The notes beneath the pieces were generated by a model. The model made no database searches and was not told the origin of the DNA. It worked only from the letters and a program-made list of their open reading frames with translations. DNA of 64,000 bases, taken from positions 583,971-647,970 of the forward strand of contig NC_090145.1 of assembly GCF_017916325.1 (NCBI RefSeq), given 5' to 3'. A program made the translations under genes and the position numbers. The DNA is from Leishmania martiniquensis (Eukaryota; Euglenozoa; Kinetoplastea; Trypanosomatida; Trypanosomatidae). Positions 40,543 to 50,404 of this stretch are shown here, piece by piece (positions within the stretch are counted from its first letter, which is position 1; every line of letters starts with the position of its first letter).

Positions 40543-41493
40543 ATGAACACAATTCAGGTGGTCCGTGAAGCCAAGAAAGAGTTCGAGGCCAACAAGCGTG
40601 TGTATGAGAGCGTGCTGCTGACTTTCAAAGGCGTGGACGGCTATGACGTGTACAACTGTTCCGTCCCCTTCTTTTACAAAGGAAAGCGGCACATCTACGG
40701 TCGCGTCGAGAAGCGCGAGGTTTGGGCGGCTTCGCATGTGCGCCTCTTCGAGGAGACGGGCAAGGATGAGTTCACGGCGGTTCCAAACGGGATGACATGG
40801 CTCTTGGAAGACCCCTTCGTGTCTAAGCTGAAAGGCGAAGCCTTTTTCGGCGGCACACGCGTTCGAAAGATCAGTGGTCATCTCATGAACTACTACTGCG
40901 ATTTTTTCCGTGGTGGAATTGAGCAAGGCCTCTACTTCGCCACGGGACCTGACAATATGAAGGACATTCGGTGTGTGGAGCTGGCGGATGGCCGCATCGG
41001 CGTCTTTTCCCGCCCAATGACGGATGTCTACACCTGCATCGGCTTCACCATCATCAACGATCTGAGCGAGCTGACACAGAAGGTAGTTAGCGAGGCAGAG
41101 GCGCTTAATGTCCTTCACCCCGGTGCGTGGGGCGGCGTCAATCAGGCATACCTCCTGACCTCCGGCAAGATAGGGTGCATCGCACACTACAGCTACAACA
41201 GCAAAGACGAGAAGGGCCGCCCGACGTCGGTGTATCTGAACTACTCATTCGTGCTGGACCCTGTCACGAAGGAGGCGGAAAAGGAGCGAATCATTGGCAC
41301 CCGTAGCTGCTACCCGGATTATCCTATCAAGGCAGAAAAGCTCATCGATTGCGCCTTCTCCTCTGGTATCGTGATGCGTGAGGATGGCAAGTGCGACCTG
41401 TACAGTGGGTTGGGCGACACATGTGAGGGCCGTATCACGATCGAGTACCCATTCGAAGGGTGCGGTGCTATCGTTGATCAGCTTACGTTTTGA
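40543..41493 (+). CDS. MTP: Mannosyltransferase/phosphorylase (GH130), paralogue 6 (mosaic)
   Basis: A 316-residue GH130 enzyme from the ATG at 40543. Motifs: DVYNC, YGRVE, EDP with Asp90, GGTRVRK, DNMKDIRCVEL, GAWGGVNQAYLLT, GCIAHYSY and CDLYSGLGD. It is a mosaic: bases 40582-40781, about 67 codons, are identical to paralogues 4 and 7, and outside this tract the gene belongs with paralogue 3 (same GAWGG and HYSY forms). The switch is abrupt: after GCGGT the next codons differ entirely. This is the signature of gene conversion or unequal recombination. The exchanged part covers the first propeller blade up to just before the catalytic Asp. Confidence 0.88.
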   Translation: MNTIQVVREAKKEFEANKRVYESVLLTFKGVDGYDVYNCSVPFFYKGKRHIYGRVEKREVWAASHVRLFEETGKDEFTAVPNGMTWLLEDPFVSKLKGEAFFGGTRVRKISGHLMNYYCDFFRGGIEQGLYFATGPDNMKDIRCVELADGRIGVFSRPMTDVYTCIGFTIINDLSELTQKVVSEAEALNVLHPGAWGGVNQAYLLTSGKIGCIAHYSYNSKDEKGRPTSVYLNYSFVLDPVTKEAEKERIIGTRSCYPDYPIKAEKLIDCAFSSGIVMREDGKCDLYSGLGDTCEGRITIEYPFEGCGAIVDQLTF

Positions 41494-43849
41494 GCCCTTC
41501 CCTTTTCCTTCGACACCCTCTCACCGACTCACAGACATACAGACGAGCTAACATACACAGGCTCTCATATACACGCTCCGGGGCACATCATAAGAGGCTA
41601 GTGAATTGATAGTATGCGTCCTCGCTTTCTCACTACTTCATTTTGCTCATGGATGAATGTTGATGCAGATTTCCCCATACGCGCTATTCATTGTTCGGCG
41701 GTGTGCCGATGACTTTTCATTTCTCTTTTTCCTCTTCGCCGAGACTCCGGCATATTTGTGCGTGCGCACGCCTGATGTCTCTCCTGGTCTAAATTCGATG
41801 GTAGTAGGATTGACTCATGCGTGCTGCGGTGCCAGCATTCAAGTGGTTTATCGGCGATGAAACGCGCCTATACGCACACCTCTACACAACTGCTCCCACG
41901 ATCTTGTTCATGCTAGAAAACAGTGCACGGAATTGTGAGGTCGTGCGCTCTTCTTCTTTGTCACTACGTGAGAGGGCGTGCAGACGTACGCCGAGAGAAG
42001 GTGGGTAGACTGATGAATGAGGGTGTGCGCGGCACCACCTCACCCCATGCATCTTACTGAAGCCTCAGAGCAGATCCCCATCCCAGGGAGAGAGCGCAAA
42101 GAGAAGCGCACAAACCACAAATGGCGACGCTAGGAGCAGCTGCTGCTGTAGAGGGCTCAAGGAAAATATGAAGTCGTTGTTGCAGTTTCTTCATCGTTTC
42201 TTCTGAGGTGCTGGGGGTGACGTCGCATCAAGTCCCAGTAAAAAAAATGCACGTTGGCTCGACACGTATTGTCATTGCAACTAGGTAAGCGCGTGTATAT
42301 GTAGGTGACAGTGCACTTCACATATACCTCATTCATCAGCTATTCTATCGAAGATAAGTGCATGTGGCATGGTGTGTTGCGACTGTGCCGCTCTTCCCCC
42401 CTTTCCCTCACTTTCATTTCCCTTCTGTCGTGAAGTTGAAGTGGCTACAACTAATGCATACACACGTTTCTGGTGAAACCTACCCTTTTTTCTTGCCTCT
42501 CTTTGCACGGATGTGTATGCTTTGATTTGTGCCTGCGTGAGTGTGTACGTGGATATGTGTGCGGCCTGTTAGTCTGACGTGTCGCCGTGTTCCCCCGCTT
42601 GTCTCCATGTCTGCCCATACCTTTTTCTCTTGCGGCGTGGGGCGCTGTGAGCGGTGTCGTGTGCTTCTGTACGTTTCGTTTCCCCCTCTACGTACGTATT
42701 TGTGTGTGCATTTGCTCTCTTCTTTTTACCTTCTTTCGGTACCGTCGTTCTCCGTCACTCCGTTGTCTTCGTTTTTCTCTGATGCGATGCCAATATTTCT
42801 TGTCCATCCGCACCTCTGTGGAGCTGACCCTTTTTCCCAAGCTTTCCTGCCTCTGTGGGCCGGTGTGCAGGTTTCCTTCTCTGTGCATCATCTCTGTATC
42901 GTCTGTTTCCCTCTCTCGGACCTCGCCATTTCAACATACGCACGCATGCGTACAAAACTCGGGCAAACGACGATACACACATAGAAGCGTGCCGAGTGGC
43001 TCTTACGATCCTTTCCTTTAGCTGAATTCCCTTTGAGCAGCGCAGGAAAGTACATGGTAGAAGGAGAGGCATGACTGTACCTCGCACTGACGAGAGGAGC
43101 TGGTGTAATGTACTCCGTACCCACCTCTGTGAATGCGCTGCGAAGAGCAAGTGTCTTACGCATCGCCCCCATTCCCAGCCGTGGGCATATCGTTCACACG
43201 CACCGGATGTGCGCTGCTTCGCTGCCATGAAGCAGTACAAGCACCTTTCGAGAGGTCAGCCGAGCTCCGTGACTCAGACGGCCACTTGCGTACCCGCTCT
43301 TTTGCTTCCCAATGGCCCATTTCGGAGACATCGACGCTCACATTAGACTCTCACTTCCTTGCCCTTCTCTCTTCGCCTCTTCGTTTCTCTGACCGTTTTC
43401 GGCATTTTCCCCCTGGCCCACCTTTCTTGATGCATACCTTCGCACCCCCTTCCCTGCACTCTTCGGTGCCTTCGTACGCCTTGTTTGGATACTGCAGAAG
43501 AAAATGCCAGAGTCACAGTGCAGCATCTCTCCCTTCCGCCCTGTTCTTGGATCTTCCCATTCAGTGACTGTTGGTCCCTCCTCGTATTGATCCCCCTCTA
43601 CCCATTCACTCTTTCTTTCGGATTTGGTGCTTCTTGATTCCCTTTCGTCGCAGTTGCCACCCTCCCCTGCTTTCCACACTCGTCTTGTGTACACGGTGTG
43701 TCTACGCACTACTACGATCAGTCCAGTACACCACCAAAGTCTAGTCATCATACTCGGGTGTGTGAGCGGGAGCATACCAACACACATTCAAACTTAAGCA
43801 TTTGCCGGCGCCTGTCTCTACGCGCAGGTCTGTGGAGCGGCTCGTGGCT
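41494..43849. other. 2.4-kb intergenic region, no gene seen
   Basis: Pyrimidine- and GT-rich. Frames of up to 161 codons overlap on both strands with Ser/Phe/Arg-rich translations and no domain. A CGCGCAG at 43821-43827, 23 bp before the ATG of paralogue 7, is a possible splice acceptor. Confidence 0.55.
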
Positions 43850-44803
43850 ATGCTGCTGAAGGAGCAAAAGGAGGCCTTCGAGGCCAACAAGCGTGTGTAT
43901 GAGAGCGTGCTGCTGACTTTCAAAGGCGTGGACGGCTATGACGTGTACAACTGTTCCGTCCCCTTCTTTTACAAAGGAAAGCGGCACATCTACGGTCGCG
44001 TCGAGAAGCGCGAGGTTTGGGCGGCTTCGCATGTGCGCCTCTTCGAGGAGACGGGCAAGGATGAGTTCACGGCGGTGCCGGAACTCAGCTGGGAGCTGGA
44101 GGACCCCTACATCCAAAACGTGAAGGGAGAGATGGTCTTCGGCGGCACGCATGTGCGCAAAAACGGCAATAAAGTCCTCACGTACCGCGGCTACTTCTAC
44201 CGCGGCACACCTGTGTTGCTGACATACTTCACGGCAGGCCCCGACTACATGAAGGACATCCGCGTGGTACCGCTACGGGATGGCCGCCTCGGGGTGTTCT
44301 CGCGCTGCCGAACAAAGGTGGAGGTGTATGTGGGCTTCACCACGGTCGACAGTATCGACCATCTCACCACAGCCGTGATTGCGTCAGCCAAGCCAATTGA
44401 TTTCATCAAGCCAGGAACCTGGGGTGGCGTTAACCAGGCATACCTGCTTTCCAGCGGCAAGATTGGCTGCATTGGGCACTCCGCGTACTCCGAAGAAAAT
44501 CCGCCTGGGGAGCCTCTTACGGTGTACGTCACTGTTTCCTTTGTGTTCGATGCCGAAACGCGCCAACTGCATGCGGAGCAGGTGATCGGAACTAAGTCGT
44601 GCTATCCGGCCTGCCCAGCAAAGATCCCGGCTCTCGTAGACTGCGTTTTTGCCTCCGGTATTGTCATGCGTAACGATGATAAGTGCGATTTGTACAGCGG
44701 CGTCGGCGACACCCACGAGGGCCGCATTACCATAGAGTACCCTTTCCATGGATATGGAAGTATTGTTGGCGACCTTCACTTTCCTGTGGCTTCCTCCCTG
44801 TGA
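43850..44803 (+). CDS. MTP: Mannosyltransferase/phosphorylase (GH130), paralogue 7
   Basis: A 317-residue GH130 enzyme from the ATG at 43850 (MLLKEQKEAF); the frame extends 16 codons upstream through a non-ATG codon and crosses a CAG acceptor. Motifs: DVYNC, YGRVE, EDP with Asp85, GGTHVRKNG, DYMKDIRVVPL, GVFSRCRTK, GTWGGVNQAYLLS, GCIGHSAYS and CDLYSGVGD. The HSAY form and the NPPGEP insertion-like loop are unique to this copy and its truncated twin (paralogue 4). It ends with a short VASSL tail. It is the complete version of the 1.82-kb duplicated block and lies closest to the phosphate permease. Repeat copy G begins 353 bp after the stop. Confidence 0.88.
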   Translation: MLLKEQKEAFEANKRVYESVLLTFKGVDGYDVYNCSVPFFYKGKRHIYGRVEKREVWAASHVRLFEETGKDEFTAVPELSWELEDPYIQNVKGEMVFGGTHVRKNGNKVLTYRGYFYRGTPVLLTYFTAGPDYMKDIRVVPLRDGRLGVFSRCRTKVEVYVGFTTVDSIDHLTTAVIASAKPIDFIKPGTWGGVNQAYLLSSGKIGCIGHSAYSEENPPGEPLTVYVTVSFVFDAETRQLHAEQVIGTKSCYPACPAKIPALVDCVFASGIVMRNDDKCDLYSGVGDTHEGRITIEYPFHGYGSIVGDLHFPVASSL

Positions 44804-45685
44804 TCACTCTCTGTGATAGTGCGCGTGGGTGCGTGGGCGAAGGGGAGGGCGGCTGAGTCTGAAAGGCATTTGAGCAACACTCGCCCACCTATTGCAGCGT
44901 TGACTGCCAGCCGTTTGGACGCAGTGTACAAGAGTAGTGTGTGCGTCACCATCGCTATTACAACGGAGAACGCAAGGGTGCAAAGCGGATGAGCACATGT
45001 ATTCGTTCGGCTCTTTTTCTTCCCTTTACGTCCTTTTTGTCCCTCTGTCTCTTTGCATCTTCCCTCCTTCCCGCCTGCTGGGCTGCTGCTTTCTTGAGGT
45101 GATGGACCGTGAGTCTCCTCTTCGTTTTCTTCGCGATTTTCCGCACCTTCATGTGGGTGGACTCCTCAGCGCGTGTGGTGTCTCATGGGCCCAGTGCCCA
45201 CCCTGTGCGGGAGAAGTCAAGGCGCCCCCCTCCTGTGCCTGCCGATGCCCCAGTGCTTCTGCTGGTGACACAGAGTCGAGCACCTGCGACGTTGGAGGAG
45301 GGGCGTCAGAGCGATGTATCGCTACCGTTGCGAGCAGCCAGGTCCTGGACAGCGTTGCGTCGGAGTGACATGCGACGATGGCGATGCTTGCACGACCCGC
45401 ATGACGGGCAAGCTGTCGGCGCGGCTCGAACGTACCTCACCCAGCCCACTGGTGTGTGGGGTGCCTGCACCACCTCGCGAGATGCGCCTGGTGGCGGCTG
45501 GCACGATGGGCGCGGCTGTGTGGCGACGCGCGAGGCGGGCGCCGGCAGGGCTCGGTGCAGGGGCTGTGCTGAGCCGACTCTGTCGGCACTGCTGTGAGCG
45601 CGTGACTGGCGCTGCTTCGCACCAGCAGGGGTGGGGGGCGGGCCCGTGACAGGGCCGTGCGAGTAGAGGTGCACTCGTGGTGTAT
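43864..45685 (+). repeat. 1.82-kb duplicated block, second copy
   Basis: Partner of 36349-38171. The left edge (gcaaaaggagg) falls inside codon 5 of paralogue 7 and the right edge at tgtat just after repeat copy G, so the block runs from inside the gene to the end of the retroposon. Confidence 0.85.
45156..45684 (+). repeat. SIDER-like retroposon, copy G
   Basis: Same 5' end as copy F and same subtype base (GCGAGGCGGG). It ends at gcactcgtggtgtat, where the similarity to copy F also stops. It lies downstream of MTP paralogue 7, sense to transcription. Confidence 0.85.
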
Positions 45686-46839
45686 CGCAGAACTACTTGG
45701 TGGAAAGCCGAGAGGTGTATAAATTTGTGCCTTTGCTGTGTGTTGTGCTCTCTTGTGTCTGCCGCGATTTTCCTCTGCTGGTGTTTTTTTTTCAGCGTCA
45801 CCTTAAACGAGCGCACTTTTTTGCATACCAATCCCCTTTCTTTCTTATGTGAGTCGCTCGTGGCTGATGTGCCCGCGCGGCAAATGGCGCTCTATTTTCG
45901 GAAGCGTGAGTGGAATGGATTATGGAAACGGGTAGGTGCAGGTACTCCTTGCGCGTGGTCAAAAGCAGCAGGATGTATGAGGTGAAGGGAGTGAATAAGG
46001 GGAGTGTTTCAGCCTTGTGCCCGACGGCGTCTTGATTGCACGGAGGTGCCGTGACCATTCTTCCCCCTCACCTTTCTCAGCTGCCTTGACTTATTGCAGG
46101 TGCCGTCGGAGCCGTTTGTCATCGTTTTTTCCGAAAATATCAAGTGCGCGACGGATAAATGGGTATGTTGAAGAGGAGGAGAGCCCCAGATGCTTTTGGG
46201 TGCGTTTCTCTACGTTTCTTCCATACCTTCTCAGAAGAGGCGTGAAAATTAACGGTGCGACTGAAGCTTCAGGCGTAGACCGTTTTCTGCTCTTTCTTCT
46301 GTTCTTTTGCGTTGGCTGTGTGCGCTGAAGTATGTGATCGCACCGCCTACGGCTGCCTGTATTTAGTGTTGTCGAGATCCTCTGCAAATGCGCTCAAACA
46401 TACACACCGACACCCACTTCTATTCTTCTGCATCCGCGCCCTTCTTCAATGTACGGCATTCGCAGCAACCAGTTCCCTTGATGCACAGCACCAAACACTA
46501 CCTGCTGTTTTTGCTGACTGCTCTTTTCCCTCCATCCGGTCCTCAGTACCGGGACCGTTTCACTCGCTAACCTTTGAGCTCTATCTTCCTGTAACTTTTC
46601 CTTTATCCCTTTAGCAGTCTCACTCCTTTTCTCAATTCGCCGTTCTCGGTGCTCACTGCCAGTGGGGCTCTCACTCACCCACCTTTGGTCTCATCGACAT
46701 CTTTTTTAACGAAACCACGGATACACCACCGGTACTCATTCGCCACTTGCTCCTTGTCTCATTGTTTCCACTTCTTCACGATCCCCTCCTCCACCTGCCA
46801 TTTCCAGAGCCAAGTCTGTACAAGGCGAATACCAACAGA
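45686..46839. other. Intergenic region before the phosphate permease
   Basis: No gene recognised. The end is pyrimidine-rich (TTCTCAATTCGCC and CTCCTCCACC words), as expected for a trans-splice acceptor region. Confidence 0.55.
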
Positions 46840-48321
46840 ATGGCGGACGCCAACCCCTACTTATGGATCGTCATTGTGGGCAGCTTCGTTTCGTTCCTCA
46901 CCGGCGCCGGTGTGGGCATGAACGATTTGGCCAACGCCTTCGGTACCACATACGGTGCGCGCATTCTCACCCTCACTCAAATTGTCCTTGTCGCCTCCGT
47001 TTGCGAGTTCGCTGGCGCCGCGACGCTCGGTGGTGCGGTGACATCGACCATTTCCAGTGGCATTGCAGACCCGAACGATTTCGCTGAGCAGCCGTATGTT
47101 TTTATGTACGGTATGCTTTGCGCATGCGGTGCGGCCTTCTGCTGGCTGGCGATTGCGACGTGGCTGCGCCTTCCCGTGTCATCCACGCACAGCATCTGCG
47201 GTGGTGTGATCGGCTTCGCGCTGGTCTACGGCGGCGGCGGCGCGGTGAGCTGGGCGAAGAGGAAGGACCAATTTCCGTTCTTCAACGGAGTGGCCCCAAT
47301 TGTCGCGTCGTGGTTCATCTCACCTGTGCTCACTGGTGCCGTGGCGGCTCTCATTTACGGCCTTGTGCGCTTCCTAGTGCTTCGCCCGAAGAACTGTGTA
47401 AAGCGCGCCATTTACACCCTCCCCATCATCGTGACCATCTCCTTTTTCCTGGAGTCTTTCTTCGTGCTCTTCAAGGGCGCGTCGAAGCGCCTTGACTGGC
47501 CGCTGGAGAAGGCTCTTTGGGTGGCTGCGTGCATTGGCGCCGGTGCCGGCTTGCTCTCGTGCGCCTTTATTCCCCTTCTGAAGCGCTTAGTTGCTCGTGA
47601 CGAGGCGCGTGCCCTCGCTGCAGTTGAGGAGCGCCCGAACGGGACAGAGGGCTCGAGCAATCGCGAGCCGCTCAACAGTGAGGACATGCGCAAGGCTCGC
47701 GAGGTCACTGGCGACGTTGTCAGTGAGTCGGAGGCCTCCGATTCGGAGCGGTCGGGAGAGCGCCAGATGACTGGTGCAAGTGGTCTTCAGGTCCAGCAGT
47801 ACGAATGGCGTGCCGAGCGCGTGTTCCGCTACCTGCAGGTCTTCACCGCTATTTGCGCGTCCTTCGCCCACGGCGCGAGCGATGTTAGTAACGCCGTCGG
47901 CCCGCTCGCTGCCATCTACCAGGTCTACCGGACAGGAAGTGTGCTGAAAAGCGCTGTTGTCCCAATCTGGGTGCTGTGCCTCGGTGGTGCCGGTCTTGTA
48001 GTGGGCCTCGCCTCCTTCGGCATCCGTCTCATGCGCCTGATGGGTGAGGATCTGACCGTCATCACGCCAAGCCGCGGCTTCTCTGCGGAGCTGGCGGCCG
48101 CGCTCGTCGTGTCGTTCGCCTCCGGCTACGGCATTCCTGTCTCCTCGACACACTGCATCACTGGCGGTGTCATTGCCATCAGCATCGTCGACGTCGGCTT
48201 CCTGAACATCCGCTGGATCATGGTGCTGAAGATGTACGGCGGCTGGGTGTTTACTCTCGTCATCACTGCCATCATTTCCGCTACGTTCTTCGCACAGGGC
48301 TCCAGTGCCCCATCCATGTAG
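46840..48321 (+). CDS. PiT/PHO4-family phosphate permease
   Basis: A 493-residue multi-span membrane protein from the ATG at 46840 (MADANPYLW); the frame continues upstream but without family sequence. PiT transporters carry inorganic phosphate with Na+ or H+ across the plasma membrane. The two internally repeated signatures of the family are present: GMNDLANAFGTTYGA at 26-40 and GASDVSNAVG at 345-354, each followed later by PVSSTH (LPVSSTHSICGG and IPVSSTHCITGG). About ten hydrophobic spans flank an acidic, Ser/Glu-rich cytosolic loop (about 250-320) that could be a regulatory site. In Leishmania such genes are called phosphate-repressible permease-like. Its place beside the MTP genes, whose phosphorolysis uses phosphate, is suggestive. 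Confidence 0.92.
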   Translation: MADANPYLWIVIVGSFVSFLTGAGVGMNDLANAFGTTYGARILTLTQIVLVASVCEFAGAATLGGAVTSTISSGIADPNDFAEQPYVFMYGMLCACGAAFCWLAIATWLRLPVSSTHSICGGVIGFALVYGGGGAVSWAKRKDQFPFFNGVAPIVASWFISPVLTGAVAALIYGLVRFLVLRPKNCVKRAIYTLPIIVTISFFLESFFVLFKGASKRLDWPLEKALWVAACIGAGAGLLSCAFIPLLKRLVARDEARALAAVEERPNGTEGSSNREPLNSEDMRKAREVTGDVVSESEASDSERSGERQMTGASGLQVQQYEWRAERVFRYLQVFTAICASFAHGASDVSNAVGPLAAIYQVYRTGSVLKSAVVPIWVLCLGGAGLVVGLASFGIRLMRLMGEDLTVITPSRGFSAELAAALVVSFASGYGIPVSSTHCITGGVIAISIVDVGFLNIRWIMVLKMYGGWVFTLVITAIISATFFAQGSSAPSM

Positions 48322-50404
48322 CTCTTTTTTTGCCATTTTTTTTCGTGTGTGCATCCCCGAAAGTACCGGTGACACCTGTACATCGTAAGAACAGCATGTC
48401 CCCCCCTCCCCCCTTGTGTATGCCTTTCTCAGTTTCCGATGCTGGCCCATTCGTGATGCCCCGCTCTTCGCCAGACACCATTTTTCTCTTTTCTTCATGT
48501 CCAATTAGAAATTGTCGCATGCGTGTGCTTTCCGATGGTCGAGAGGCTATGCGTGTCCGTGTTTCCTGCGGTATGATGAACCTTTAGCGCGTCCGCGTCA
48601 CCGTTCACGCTCACAGGCGCCTACATAGTCGGACGGCTGTGCACACCCTCGCATTACAGACATGCACAGTATTACATGAGCGTGACTTTTAATGGCACAA
48701 GGCTGACTGATCTCTTTTTCCGCCCCTCTCTAACTCTCTGCCGCTCACTCGTAAAGACGTTGCTTCAGTCTCCTGTTCCTCTGTTTTTTTCCCTCTAACT
48801 TACACGTTTGTTTCCACTCGTTTATTTCCCAGCTCATGCTCAATTTCCCTCTCTTTTTTTTTCCGCTGCGATCGCCGTTCCTCGCGTGCGTTGGTGTCTG
48901 TGTGACTGCGTTTGTGTGTGCGTGTGCATGTTTTTTCTTTCTTTTCAAGGATGACCGTTTCGTGGCTTATCGTTTTCTCCATGTTGCTCTTCATTCTTTT
49001 GCTTTTCACGGCGCTGCATTCGCATCGAAACCAAAAGCGAAAGGACCCCGAGCCGCACCACGTGGTGGGACAAGAAACAGACGAAAAGCGGAAAATCAAC
49101 AGACGTTGAGCGAATCTCTTGTCCTTTTGCTGTTGCTTGTAGCTCTGTTTGAAGCATGGTTGGTCGTCTATATATATATATATATTTTACCTTTGGTACT
49201 TTTCACGCTTCCGACTATTTCGCTTCATCGTTTTCCCATCTCACTGGATGCCGGAAAGCGCCTCTACAGCGAAAATGGCAAGCGAGCATTCATTTGCAGG
49301 CAGACCTCCTCCTTACTCCCGGCATCGAAGGCGCCTGGAAGTTCGAAAGGAACCACATTATATATTCTTCTCCTTCACCCTGTTCGTTTTCTCTCCTTCT
49401 CTTCTTAATACTAACGTTGACTCTTTGTGTGTGAGCGCCCTGCATTGCTCTCATACAGTCTGGTATGATACCGCGAGTCCCTTCGTTGCGGCGCACCTTA
49501 AAAGACGAAAAGCCAAGGAAGCAGAGGATTATCAAAATTCCGTCTTTTTATCCTCTAATCCCTGAGGCTCAGGGAAAGCAAAGAACAAAGGAAATGAAGG
49601 AGACTTGTGTGGTAGCCGTCCACGTCTCCCCCTCTGAGGGAAAGCAGTTTTAGGTAGTCGTTGTTCGACTGTATAACGACAAGAAATCATATACAAGCAT
49701 TGTCGGACCCGTTTCGGAGACTGCTGCCCTTGGTGCCTCCCAAACATCTGTGCTTCTCCTTTGAGTTTCATAATCGGGTCAAAAGGCATACCGACAACGA
49801 ACAGTGCAATACAAGGCGAGTGCTACAGGCGTTTCGTCTTGTTGCTGCAGAGAGAGAGAAAGCGCGCTTCCATGTGCCTGCATCCGCCTGCACGCCTTAC
49901 CGACGACACCAGGAAAAGGGAGAGGGGGGGGGGGGCGTGGCGCAACCTATTTGTGAGCAGAGTGGACCACTTCTTTTTGCTTACATCGACGGAGGTGAGA
50001 GAACTTCGAGTATGCGACACCGGTGCACGGCGTGTGCGTGAGCTAAGTGCGATGCCACACATACGCACACATATACTTTGCGCCCCCTGTCTATGCTAGT
50101 GCTGCTGGCATGAAGTACCTCCTTTTAGAGCACTTTTCTCCCTCGTCGTGCGACTTGCGTCTTTCTTTTCCTATGGCACAAACCTGACTCGTTTTTTGTT
50201 GTCTTCCCCACAGACGAAAATAAAAGCACACAGACAGACCTACCCATCCATCTTTGTTTTCTTTGCACTAACGCACATCCACGTTACCGTTCGTCGACCT
50301 GCTCGCCTTCCACGGCTGCGATTCGAGTGTGCATCCGATTCCCTCTTCTCCCCGACCTCGCGTCTTCTGCGCCCATACGGTCCTGCAACCTACACCAAGC
50401 GACC
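48322..50404. other. 2.1-kb intergenic region, no gene seen
   Basis: T-rich and low in coding signal. A (TA)n tract at about 49168-49187 and a G11 run at about 49925-49935. A 190-codon frame at 48836-49408 is Phe/Leu/Arg-biased and not conserved in type. The last 200 bases before the next start are pyrimidine-rich. Confidence 0.55.

Noticed and set aside
48836..49408. 190-codon plus-strand frame between the permease and the folate transporter
   Set aside because: Phe/Leu/Arg-biased, spans a TA microsatellite, no domain, overlapping frames on both strands.
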